Below are positions 13,101-26,088 of a stretch of DNA of 60,000 nt, one piece after another. Both the position numbers and the translations under genes were made by a program. The notes under the pieces were generated by a model. The model did not search any database. It was not told the origin of the DNA and saw only the letters and a program-made list of their open reading frames with translations. The stretch is from contig NC_092561.1 of the NCBI RefSeq assembly GCF_037975245.1, positions 9,981,001 through 10,041,000 on the forward strand, given 5' to 3'. Source of the DNA: Apostichopus japonicus. Taxonomy: Eukaryota > Echinodermata > Holothuroidea > Aspidochirotida > Stichopodidae. Within the stretch, counting starts at the first letter, position 1, and every line of letters begins with the position of its first letter.

Positions 13101-16100
13101 GGATGTGAGGGTGGTGGGAGTGTAGGAGTGGCAATGATGGTTATGAAGACTGTTGATGGTGGATGTGAGGGTGCTAGCAGTGGGACTGTAGGAGTTGCAA
13201 TGGTGGCAATGAAGAGTATTAGTTTGATGGTGGATGTGAGGGTGGTGGGAGTGGTGATGGTTGTTATTAAGACTATTGATGGTGGATATGAGGGTGCTAG
13301 CAGTGGGACTGTAGGAGTTGCAATGGTGGCGATGAAGAGTATTAGTTTGATGGAGAGGGTGCTGATGAAGATGGTGGTGTCAACATCCTTCAGCATACTG
13401 CAGATATCAAAATTAAATACAGTTATAGTGAATACTGGTGATGGTAGGGGTACTTCAGAGGTGAAGAGGTATGATTGAGGAAATGTTCCTAATTTTGACC
13501 ATCACTATTAATTTACTACAGAATGATGGTTGTGGCAGTGATCATGATAGATGGATGATGATAATTGAAGGTTTCTGTTCTTATTGATGATACTAGTGTA
13601 CTAAAGAAATTAAGATCATGTTGATGATTGTGGTAGTTATCATGATAGATTGTTGATGATAACTGAAGATGGTTTCTGTTCTTATTGATGATACTAGTGT
13701 ACTAAAGAAATAAAGATCATGATGATGGTTGTGGTAGTGATAATGATATTTGAATGATGATAATTGAAGATGGTTTCTGTTCTTATTGATGATACTAGTG
13801 TACTAAAGAAATAAAGATCATGATGATGGTTGTGGTAGTGATAATGATATATGAATGATGATAATTGAAGATGGTTTCTGTTCTTATTGATGATACTAGT
13901 GTACTAAAGAAATAAAGATCATGATGATGGTTGTGGTAGTGATAATGATATATGAATGATGATAATTGAAGATGGTTTCTGTTCTTATTGATGATACTGG
14001 TAGTTATTGTCTGTGTAACATGTGGTTGTATGATACAGTATCCTCACAGTCACCATGTATCACTTTACTTGTCTACCAAGTTGAATTCTACCAATCACTG
14101 TAGAAGTGTATTTTATCAGACATCAACCAGCAAGGTAGGTTCAATTGTTACTCATACAAGATTTTTGGAATTTAATGTGAGGTTAAAAGCCTAAAAAATG
14201 GTCTCTTGTCAATGCACAGAAAATTATAAGGGTAGAAGCTCAGGAATGGATGAAACCAGATCTCTGAGTAAGAGGCTGACCGTGGTAGAGATGAAGGAAC
14301 TCAATGAGAGGCAGAAAGCGGATCATGCTGTCCGGATGCAGGATAAACTCAGAAACACTGTACACGAACTGGAGAAACGTAACATGGAACTGGAGGACAA
14401 ATTTGAAACAGTAAGTTTTATGATATTAAAAGGGAGGTGGGAGGGGAGGGGGGGCTGGAGGGAAAGTGGGAGGAGACTTGATAAAAGCATGTCCAAAATA
14501 ACTGTGCAACCATGGTTTGTTGAAGAAATATTACAACAATTCTATTCTGGATAGAAAATTTGAATTATTATTAATCATTCACACCATCATTATCAGCAAT
14601 GGTGTTTGTCATTTTGTTGGGAAGTTAAAGGCATTGAAGACTCGCTCCAATCCCCATGCGGCCATCTGAAAAAGTTAACTTTCTGTTGCTTGCAAGTGAG
14701 GTTTTGTTTGTGTCGCAGACAGTAATGAAACGTGATACCTTGTTATTTTTAGCTGGACCTGGGATGTCCATCGCTGTATTGCTTGTATACTGTGCTTTGG
14801 GTATTGACCGCAGCTGTATGTAGCGGTAGAAAGCTGTGTGTGTATTTTCTGGGATCGATGGTGGTGTTTAACACTTCTGTTACACCTGATTCGAAACTAG
14901 GTCAAATTACCGGCATTAGATGTTTCTTTTTGCGCGAGTCTTCACACCCTTTAATAAGTGAGACCTATAAATATATACAAACCACAGTCAAAGTTTGTAA
15001 TCAGTTTTACAAGCAATTTTTTTTTTTCCTTTCCAGCTGACGAAGATTAATCTTGCCGCACAGAAGACTGAGGAGGAACTTCGAGATGAGTTGTCCAAGT
15101 GTGTGACTAAAGCTGTCAGTGATATCGATAGGAGAAAGATTGTCGACCTAGAAAAATCCAATCACACTTTAAGCTTAGAGAACGAAAGACTCAAGGTACG
15201 GAGAGTTGAAAGTTCTTATTGATGCCGGATTGTGAAATTTTTTCTCAGTATAATTTCTAATGAATTTTTCGGTGAAAACAGGCAGTTTTCCAGCTGGAAA
15301 GGGCCCTGAAAGATTAAAAAAATGTCTCAAACTGCATCTGGTAAGGCCTTTTTTAGCCTCTGTTGCCTTTTAAGCTGCAAATCGCAATTTCAGTAAGAAC
15401 AGGCAGTTTTTGTCTGAAAATGGCCACAGTAGGTCAGAACGGTGCACTTTACCATAAGCCCATATTCTTTTCTTGGCTTTGAAATCCATTTTGTTATGTA
15501 TTATTTTTCATGCCTTTGAAAGTTATGTTGTAAGCTCTTTAAGCCTGAGGTTTGAAAAAAAAAAATCATGTTGGAATTATTTTAAGAACTTTTGTAATTC
15601 TTCTACTGGAACATAAACTGGATACAAGGCTCAAAGTAACTGACTAATAAAAAAAGTTAGATACAAACGGATTGAGGGTCAACTCAAAAATGAACTCTTT
15701 AGAGCAAAACAAGTGACACATTGACTCAAACAGCAATTGAGGAAACGCGAAAGGAAACAAACTGGAAATTTTATAAAACTAACGAGTTGATATTCTTGGA
15801 TTAAATGGACTGGACCAAAATAGAGTGTATAAAAGTAAACTCTACAAATTGTTTGCTTTTAGTTAAGTAGTGTATTTTTCAGCATAAAATGGTAATGGTA
15901 ATTCTTGTTGTTTAGTTGATGTGAATCATCATCCGCAATTCTGCTAGAGAGGTTAAGAATGGTCACCAATTTTCAAACTTTTTGTTAAACTTTTCTGTCT
16001 CCCATTACCCTGGTACAATAGTGCAATCCTCATCAAAATTTTTTTTAGTTTCCATGATTTCCTCCATTTTGAGACTTTGATTAAATTTGAGGAATACCAC

Positions 16101-19100
16101 TGCCAAGAAAATACATGTGAGATATGATGTGAAAGGTGTCGGAGAAAAGTACATCTCTGTTTCATGTTCATGCGCTAAACTTTGTAGACGATACAGTTGA
16201 ACTAAACAGGCTCTGGATACAAACCTCTCATGTTGAACTGTAAAAAATGCATAAGAAATAAACAGATGGTAAACATAATTTACCTTTACTCAGTTTCATT
16301 GAAAACTGTAAAAAGTGGAGAGAAATGGGATGTAATCCTTACTCTAATAGGTAGTGCTGAATTGACTTAAATTCTTTTTTCAATTTTTTAATTCACAAGA
16401 AATGAAATATGCCTGAGAATTTGTGAAACAAAAGTTAATTTTTCGACTTTTTTGACAGGAAATGGTAGATGTGTCCAACTTTCAGAACAAAGCCTTGGAA
16501 GCTCAGCAGATATCAAGAGAAAAGGAAGTGCAGTCTCTGAGACAGCAGCTGTTAGATATTCAAACGCAAAGTGATGAAAAAGCCATCATCGGTAAGGTCG
16601 CATTAAAACCAACCCCTAGCATAGATCTCTGTGAATCTAAAGAGTGTGAAGACTTGCGCATAAAGAAACGTCGCATGCCGGTAATCTGACCTAGTTTCGA
16701 ATGAGGTGTAACAGAGGTGTTAGACACCACCATTGATCCCAGAAAATACACACACAGCTTGCTACCGTCGGTAGTTAGACATTAGTGCACAGTCAATACA
16801 TACAGCTACGACACAGTGTATATAGCAGCTATGGACATCTCAGGTTTAGATAAAAGATACCAAGGTATCACGTTTCATTCTGCATTTTGTAGCGACAAGA
16901 AAAATCCTTTACTTGCAAGCAACGGAAAGTTAACTTTTTCAGAGCGCGGCACGCGGTTTGGGGCGAGTCTTCAATGCCTTAAAATATACTATCCCCTTGA
17001 CAAACCACATGAAAATGTAGTACATTAGCCTGTCAAGTTTTCCATTTCGGATAATGCAGAAAAATAAAAGATTTGAAACAGTTCTGAGTTGATCCTTTGT
17101 AAGTGATTAATACTTCAATATAAAAAAACTATAAAGTGTTTGGCAGCAGTGCTTGTATACTTATTTATTCGTTCGTTTGTTCGTTCGTTCGTTCGTTCAT
17201 TCATTCATTCAATCATTTATTTTATATTTAATGAAGACCTTTTTGATGTGAAATGTTATAATTGTGTTTTAGTTTGGTCATTTTCAATCTTACTTGAGTA
17301 ATACTGGTAGCTTTCGTAAGTTGCTTTTGGCCTAATTTTAAATTTTAAATTTATCGAAGACTTAGGTTTATAGAGGTTTGTGACTCTTCGAGTACTTGGT
17401 ACTTTCCAAGTCATTTTGCGGAGAAGAAATATTTAAATGACACTGAAGGAGAATTAATCCTATGACCATCATCATTAGTCTCAGTGATAGAGATAACCGT
17501 GATGAGCAGCTCCCCCCAAACGGCTGAGAAAAAGTGTAATTCATTTGGGAGATAGCAAAGGTTTAATATATTCCTTCACGAAAAGGCTTAAGACTTGAGT
17601 AAGTCTAAGAATGACATCATTGAGGCACATATGCTTGAACTGTAAATGGTTTTTTATTTAGTAGTATGTTTATTCTGTTATAGAGACAGTTATAAAATGA
17701 TACATCTACATTGATGAAGTTTTAAACAGGACTGGATATTGGCATCGGTTTTATCGTCCATACTCCCTAAAATCCATCTTGAAAGTATGAAAAGAAAACA
17801 AACGGAGAGTAAAAAACGTTCACCTTCTAGTTTGCACTATTTTATCTAGAGTACAAAATGGCTGCCCACTGACACGACATTTATGCCATGATATCTCCAA
17901 GGGAGCAAACTTTTTGTTTGATTATTGGGGGAGTTCAGGCATTGTCCATCTCACAGATGCCTACTCTTAAGCTAAAGATTATAAAGTTTTGTCTTCTCCT
18001 TTAGTATGGAAAAATGTGCTAATCACTTGAGTGAATTTGGTGGGAAATAGCACATGGATAAATTCTGTGACTGTCCAACCTTTGTGACTGTCCAAAATAG
18101 TTGGTGAATATCTGTTAGGATAGAATTTGACCTTTTACCTTCTTCCATCATCTACAGGCAAGCTCCACCATCATATAGTGGCACTCCAGGTCAGCGAGGG
18201 GACTGCTGTACGTAAACTGGAAGCAGCGACAACCAAAATAAGACAACTCGAGGTCCAGCTTTTACGAATGGACAAGCACCTCGATGAGAGAGAACAGAGC
18301 CTCTATCACTGCCAAGTGGATTCCAGAAATCGTAGTCGGCATTTGCGACTCACAATCCAGGTATGAAGTGGACCACTCTTTACCTGTGTTTGTGTGACTA
18401 CCATGCTGGACTGGAGTAATCGTTGGGCCAAAATGGGCCCTGTCACAGCGCCCATGTTCTACAGTGTCACCAAAGTGACCAGGCAAAAAAAAAAAAACGG
18501 GAAAAGAGGGGGGAAAAAGGGGGGCGATTGTGATGTATAAGAGTGTGTTTAGATGATCGTTTTTGTTGCCTCTTAGTAGGATGTTCCTAAGTACAAGGAA
18601 TAGCAAATGAAACATCAACAGGATGTCATTACAATGCACCCCGATACTGGATGTATACATATAATACATAGGGATTAACAGTGCACCTGGATGTTATAAT
18701 GTCAACGTAATGTTAGCTTGGTTTCCCTCACAGCGAGTCGGAGCCCCAATATTTATGTCTGGGTACCCTTCTAGGTAAATCCAGCCCTGTTTACATGCAG
18801 TGGCACTTTCAGTACGGAACAACGGAATAGTGGGGCATTAAAACTGCTGATCCATATGGTATGGTATTTTACTGTTTCTGTATAGCTCTTGAAAATAGAA
18901 GAAATTATTATTATTATTACACCGGTGCTTATATAGCATAAAATCCCAGGGTTCAATGCGCTACAAAACATATACAAAATACAATTCAGGGGCGGATCCA
19001 GGATTTTGAGAAAGGGGGGGCCGACATCCCGATGGTAGCACTTTAGTGATCTGTGTACTGGGGGAGGGGTCTAGGGGGAGGGGTTGTCTTCCTCCCCCTT

Positions 19101-22100
19101 GGAAATTTTTGGTTAATTGTGAGTGCTTAGATGCAAAATGGTGAAACATTTCGCCAAAAACTAGAAAAACCAGAAACGTTGCAGACACGCTTTTTTGTGC
19201 ACATATTTTTTCTTGATAGACACATATTTAACAACGCTCAACAGTGCATGTACAATGGATACACTATTATTGCGTCGATTCGTTTTTTCTTTTGCGCGAA
19301 AATTATGACACCAGATTCACCCCAAGAAAAAACATAAAACAAGATATATTCAATGAGATAATTATGATATACTTATTAATGAAAGGGGGTGTAGGCGGTT
19401 TTACACTATCTAACGCAACGTAGTCGCTAAGAACCTGAAGTATTTTTAAGGGAAGGCCCGATAATAAGCGGAAACGGATCACCGACCGGAAAAATATCGG
19501 AATTTGTGGACTATTTCTTGCTTCCTATTGTATTAAAACAAAGCACCTATGTGAAAGACACAAATCACATTCTGAAAATTGTGGAAGCCACCCCTTTACC
19601 AAAAGCAGTAGTACTTGCTACACTCGATGTCGTCGCCATGTATACCAATACTCCCCAAGAGGAGGCATTAGATATATGTCAAGAAGTCTATGAAAAGGCG
19701 GAATAAAGCGAATATGGAATAAATAAAATATCTTCCATATCCATGCGCAAACTAATTGAACTTATTTTTAACAAGAAACTGTTTCGAGTTCAATAACCAA
19801 TTCTATCTACAAAAGATCGGTTGCGCCATGGGTAGCCAAGCCTCTCCGGAAATCTGTGATATCGTCATGCATAGACTGGAAAACCAGATTTTACCGACAG
19901 ATAATAAAATCTTAAAATGGCTCCGCTATAGAGATGAAATTCTATTGCTTTACGACGGTTCACCTCAGGAACTTGAACAACTAGTAAACAGGTTGAATGA
20001 AATTCACCGCTTCTTAAAGTTTACGGTAGAAATATTACACACCGAGGTAACATACCTAGATTTGAAAATCTTCAAAGGTCCAAGGTTTGAAACCAATGGG
20101 TTATTAGACACCAAAGTCTATACCAAACCCACGGAAACCTTCCAATACCTCGACAGAAACTCTGCACACCCACTTGCCACTTTTAAAGGCTTCATTAAAG
20201 GGGAAGTCTTACGATACGCACGTCTCTGTAACAATGAGACTGATTTCTTACAGAAAAAGAATGCGTTCACAGAGAAACTGTTACTCCGTAACTATAAGAA
20301 AGAGGAAATTGCCTCAGCCACGAAAGGCATAAAATTTGAAAACCGTGGGCAATACCTCACTACCAAACCTAAACAAAAGGAACCACCAATGGTGTTCAAG
20401 CTTACCTATACACCCCATATCAAAACCACGCATTTGAAAAATGTACTTTTGAAACATTGGCACTTAATCTCGCAACACGCGGTCAGGGGCGTAGCGAAGG
20501 TTTTTTTGTTGGGGGGGGGTATGGAGGATTTGATTTTCCGACGGATCTGGAAGTGGTGACTGAAATGGGGGAGGGGTCTAAGGGGAGGGGGTTCCCCCTC
20601 CCCTTTGGAAAATTTTTATTTTTGAAACGCCCTTAGATGCAATCTGGTGCATATTTTAAGTCAAATTTGGCACCGTAGAATTTCCATTTCGATATTATTT
20701 TTATGGCAGTCGGCAGAAGAAGAATTAATTGGGACCAATTATCGAACTGTGTTTTCTCTTTCACCGATCGTTGAAATAGTGAAACTTCGTGATGAAAATG
20801 TTCAGAAGACTTTCCGGTAATGAGAAATAACAACATTCATTGATATACAAGCGAGAAACGTTAAAAATTGTGTACAATTCGTGAGCCGTGTCCTTAAGTT
20901 TTCCACGGAGAACGAATGACATCTGCGATGACGTCATTCTGAACAGAGGCTAATAACAACACGTTGTCACACGATAGCACGACTCATGGGCTGCGGCCTA
21001 TACGGAAGCCTTTAATTCCATTTCTTTCACTGAGTTGCCGGCGAATCTGGCACTCGTCTAGCTGAGCCTGGCTACAGTAGCTATACTGACGGCCGTGACA
21101 TTATCAGTTATTTGCCGAGAGGTTTTTAACTTGCAGGCGTCGGGTGATTGGATTGGTGAAGGAGTTTATCAGATGAATAACTGGAAAATCGAAATAACCG
21201 ATAAAGAAGCTCCCGTTCTCCTTTTCTCTATTCAGCTTTCCTTCTTTCTTCCCCTTCCGCTCTCTTCACCTTTTCTCCTTTTGCCGACAGACCCAAAATT
21301 TGCCGACAGCAACCAAATTATTGGGGGGTGTGACACCCCCTCACCCCCCCCCGCTCGCTACGCCCCTGCACGCGGAATTATCCAAACTTTCCAAAAGAAC
21401 CGATTCTAGCCTACAAAAGGGCCCAAAATCTCAAAGATTTACTTGTTAACTCAAGGTTTCCTACTAACGAAGAATCAGCTGACTCTCAAGGTTCACACGA
21501 AGCTCTTTTAGATGCTCTTATATCTGCACTATGAGTCCATAAAAACTCGTGCACAGAAAATAGATGCATTTTGAGAACGAGACGCCCAGGCCGAGTATAA
21601 AAAATTCAAAGGCTACTACTGATGAAGCTCCTCCTATAAAGTTTGAGAGCAGAAACCGGTCTAGTTGGTCATAAGAACCTACACTAGTCTCTCCTACTAT
21701 TAACAGTACACTCAATTCACCTAATAGGTGCAATTATGTTTCACCACGAGGAGCATGCTATAAGTTCATGTTCCTCGGGCCCTCCCTTAAAAATACTTCA
21801 GGTTCTTGGCGACTACGTTGCGTTAGATAGTGTAAAACCGCCTACACCCCCTTTCATTCAGATAATTATGATATACTTGCTAACTGTGCATTGATTTTCC
21901 CTGACAGTAATAGTCAGCACTATAGTACTGAGCCGTATCTAATTAATACGTGATGTCGCGTAGGCCTGATAATTGCCTTAGTTTCAAATTTGGAATAAAA
22001 ACGATCGCGTTTCAGGAAAGAGCAGCTGGATATATATTAGGCTTTTCTTTCACCAAGTTATGCCTATTAGGAATTTGAAGTACTCCCACATAAAAAAAAA

Positions 22101-25100
22101 CGCAACTGATTTCCAAAAAGGGGGGGCCGGGGCCGGGTCGGCCCCCCCCCTGGATCCGCCCCTGCAATTGACTACACTTAAACTTAACCATGGGTTTGTT
22201 TGAAATAAAACGTCTCTAAAGCTGATTTGAAAGTGCTGAAAGAAGTGCTGATACATCTGACAAGTTTGATTAAAAGGGAGAGTCTTATGGCATTCAAACT
22301 CCCGTTCACCAATTACATTCTATTATTATGATTGTAGTTGTATTGATATTTTCTGTTGTCTTCTGAAATATCTTTTTTCTTTAATATTTGTTGGACGAAC
22401 AAAACAACATAGCATCATCAGCTAGTCCACATCGGCCAATGTCATTTCATTTCATTTGTTGAGATCCTCTTAAAGGGTGTGAAGACTCGCGCAAAAAGAA
22501 ACGTCTAATGCCAGTAATTTGACCTAGTTTCAAATGAGCTGTAACAGAAGTGTTAAACACCACCATCGATCCCAGAAAATACTCACACAGCTTGCTACCG
22601 TCAGTAATTAGACACTAGTGTACAGTCAGTACATACAGCTGCGGTCAATACCCACAGCACAGTATACAAACGATACAGCGATGGATATGTCAGGTCCAGC
22701 TAAAGATAACATTTCAGGTATCACGTTTCATTACTGTCTGCATTTTGTAGCGACACGAACAAAACGTCACGTGCAAGCAAAAGAAAGTTAACTTTTTCAG
22801 ATGGCCGCACGTAGTTTGGGGCGAGTCTTCAATGCCTTAAAGTAACAATATGTTGGTTTGCTTCCTGCAGGAGCTGAGACGGCAGTACAGCGGGACAGCT
22901 CCTCTAGCCGACCTTGAGAAGTTCTCCAAAGTGATGATGCAGTTAAAACAAGACAAAGAGAAGATGGAGAAGGAGATGAAAGTGGTAGGTTGCCATGGAA
23001 ATGGTAGTAGCCTGGTAAAACCGAAAGCCTCTTTGCTTTAATACATATTAAACTGCTTACAGTACTTGTTATGTTAATAAAAATATATATTTTGTGTGAG
23101 AGATAAATGAAATTACATAACACATTAATTAATATTCCATAGTAGCCCTGAATTTTTTTACTATTATTGAGTTCCCTGGCGAAAAAAAAAAATACATTTT
23201 TACGACGGTGATAGTGTGTTAGTGCTATCACTCCATAATACAGTACATGTTTTTACATTAATTGGTTTTTTGGCAGTAAGTTGCCAAAATATTTCACCTT
23301 CTAGTGATATAAAAACATTCATTCATAAAAACTGTCAAGGGGTCATGTGGTCGAACTAATTTGTTAGTTCAATTAGGTAAAAAATAAAGTCCATGGCTTG
23401 GCAGTGCATCTATGTGACTATGCCACACAGGTAGACTTGTTCTGGGTATTAGAGATAGTTTGGTATAGTACAATACATCAGGCATATGACAATATCAGGT
23501 TGACACTTATCGGTTGGTTGGTGTTCGTAAGTGAGTGATATCTGCAATAGGTTAAGAGAGCTGGAACTCTCTGATGATCCACAAGTAGGATGCTGAGAGG
23601 GATGCACACACTGGATGTATTCTTTATTACTGTGTAGTTCATACAATGGATCACACAGCTGATCTGCAGAGATAAGCCCAGGGATGTGCCCACACTGGGT
23701 GGCACTGGGCGGCCCTGCCCAGTACTAAAAATTACCGCCAGCACTGTCTTAAAAATTGTGAATCCCGCCAAGCACTATTTTCATCTAACAATATATTCAA
23801 CATAAATTGGGCCTAGCCTATGCCAAATCATACAGACTAATAATGCATCAGTTACGCATGCGAGAAACATTACTTACGGCTCTCAATCGGTCTCTTGTAA
23901 AATTGTAAATTGTTAGCAAAACTAGTACTTGTGTATGTGCTTAAAAAGCTACACAAGTGCCAGCATTTGGCATCTGAGTACCTTCAAAATTCGAAAAATT
24001 TCTCAAAGGGCCCTTTGAGAATTTTTTTAGAAACCTCCCATAGGACAGCGATCAGTATACCCGGCAGTCAGGAAATCCTGGGCACATCCCTGTAAGCCCT
24101 ATTGTTTGATTGTTTTGATTGGTCCTAGCTGAGTAAGATCTTTCAGCTGCTGCAGCTTTTCTATTTAACACGATGCCCTCGTTCTCTATCATGGTTGCTC
24201 TATCAAGTAGGTAATTGCATGTAAACTATTCAAGGCAAGGAAACACACAGAGCCTCTGGACTTTCGGAATGATATTTCACAAAGATGTTTATGAATAAAA
24301 TCACCTTTTTGATGTCTTTTACAAAATACAAGTAATAAAAATTCCCTCTTTCAGATAAAACATGAAAGAGAAGAAGTTAACACCCAGCTTCTGGAACTGG
24401 AGGTGAAACACCAAGGATTGCAGGAACTTATCCAGACCCTGAAGGACAGTAGGGGGGCAGCTAAGGTATCGGAGTGGCACGCTAAGATGCAGGAGGTCAG
24501 GTTACAGGACCTACGACTGAATCGACAGATCAGTAGATTACAGCAGCAGGTAATAACGTTTGGTTTTGTTCTTACTCTTTGAGAATCCAGATACTATATA
24601 AACATACTCGGCATTGAGCAATACATCAAGATAGCACTGTAATCAGTGCCAAGGGGGGTTGGGGGTGGGGGAACTGTCAAAATAACTGAAACTTAAAGAA
24701 TTTTTTATGAAGAGAATTTTGCAAGATTCGTACTGCTATTTTGACAAACCACGAAAAACAGACAGCTAGCCAGTAATGTGATGACTGCTCCCCTCCTTAT
24801 TAGAATTTTGAATATGATAATCAAATACAAGGCTAAATATCCCAAGCTAGTTGTTTTTCAGTGTTACTGCTATGTCATTTTCTAATGACCCTTGATGTTG
24901 GATATTCCATACTTGTAAGTAATAGGAGATCTCCAGCCTAGCTTGACATAATCTCTGGCTGGAGATGTGGTTTGAATCGACCTAAAAAGAAGTGAGAGGG
25001 GGAAAAAATGAGCTTTTAATCGATTGCAATTCAGAATGGTAGGGAGATATTCAAATTTAAAGCTGCAAACGCCTGCATCAGGTGAGTAGAGTTACTGTTT

Positions 25101-26056
25101 AATTTTTCTCTTACTGCAAATCTGCACCTTTGAGCTGTTCCTTTGCACCGAATGACGGTTTTCTTTGAAATTTTTAACATTCCAGTTTAAGTACCAGGAG
25201 AACATGATCTCTACTCACGAACAGACCATCAATAATCTAGAGAAGGAGAACATACACATCGGCCATCAAGCTGAGGAGAGACAGTTGCTATGGGAACATA
25301 GAGAGGCAGAACTTGAGCGTATGATTGACAGTCTTGAGAGGCAACAGAAGCAGATGGCAGATGCAGCTCACAGGGTAATCACAAAGGAAAAGTCGATGAC
25401 GGGATGTGTGTTAATTAATACTCCGTTACTGGTTCTAAATGAAGCTAATTCATTTTAGTGAATGTACAAATACACAGTCAACCTAATTCTTAGTGGAGGG
25501 TATTTCATAAATGTACTATATCGTCAGTGAAGGTATTAAACGTTTGAGAATACCAGACAATATTTAAAAACACGAACTAGGATTTGACGAACAAAAACAT
25601 AATAATAGTAATATCAAAGCAGTTTATCAAGAAGAATCAAAATCTCACTATACCTAGATTTGAGCAATGTGCATAGTAAGCTGGGCAAGTCCTCAAGCCA
25701 AAGGCCTTAAGGGCCCACATCATCCTGATAAGCGCAAGATAGTGGGCCAATTTTCTTTGAGGGCCAGAGTAAAATCGCTTTGGGGGCCGGATTTGGTCTG
25801 CAAAACCCATTGTGTCATAACAAAGCAAATTGGTTACCTTTTGTATGCCCATTTAGGGTGTCACTCTTTTAGGGTTTTGGTTAACCTTTAAATATTTGTA
25901 TCAAAGATATTTAATTTTCCTCTACTGACAGATGTTTGTATAGTGCAGGTTCCACAGAAGTTATACCATGCTCGATGTTGACATACCATGTAGCAATGTT
26001 AATGTTGATGAAATATTATGTGGACATACCATGTTAGACCATATGACATTGCAATA

Positions 26057-26088
<32 letters not shown>

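Larger units (their letters stand above)
19357..21878 (+). mobile_element. Penelope-like retroelement copy with inverted terminal repeats
   Basis: An 83-bp repeat (19379-19461) is present as an inverted copy at 21775-21857 with two mismatches. Outside lies an 18-bp direct repeat, gataattatgatatactt, at 19357-19374 and 21861-21878, taken as the target duplication. Penelope-like elements carry such terminal repeats in direct or inverted order (known). The reverse transcriptase begins abruptly at the left repeat, so the copy is 5'-truncated. It is further interrupted by a hAT MITE at 20484-21368. Confidence 0.85.
18987..22164. mobile_element. Outer hAT-like element hosting a nested Penelope-like element
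   Basis: Perfect 16-bp terminal inverted repeats CAGGGGCGGATCCAGG (18987-19002) and its complement ending at 22164, then G-rich sub-termini. The flanks share CAATT (18982-18986 and 22165-22169), shorter than the 8 bp expected of hAT, so the duplication may have decayed. The element's own sequence is limited to about 18987-19356 and 21879-22164; the rest is the inserted retroelement. Confidence 0.82.

Noticed and set aside
12826-13478. Long open frames on both strands
   Set aside because: Lie in the 131-bp tandem array; unit sequence lacks stops by composition.
14783-15040. 85-codon + strand frame
   Set aside because: Consists of MITE copy 1 and the pyrimidine tract before exon 14.
22797-23231. 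144-codon minus-strand frame
   Set aside because: Antisense of exon 17 and a MITE end.
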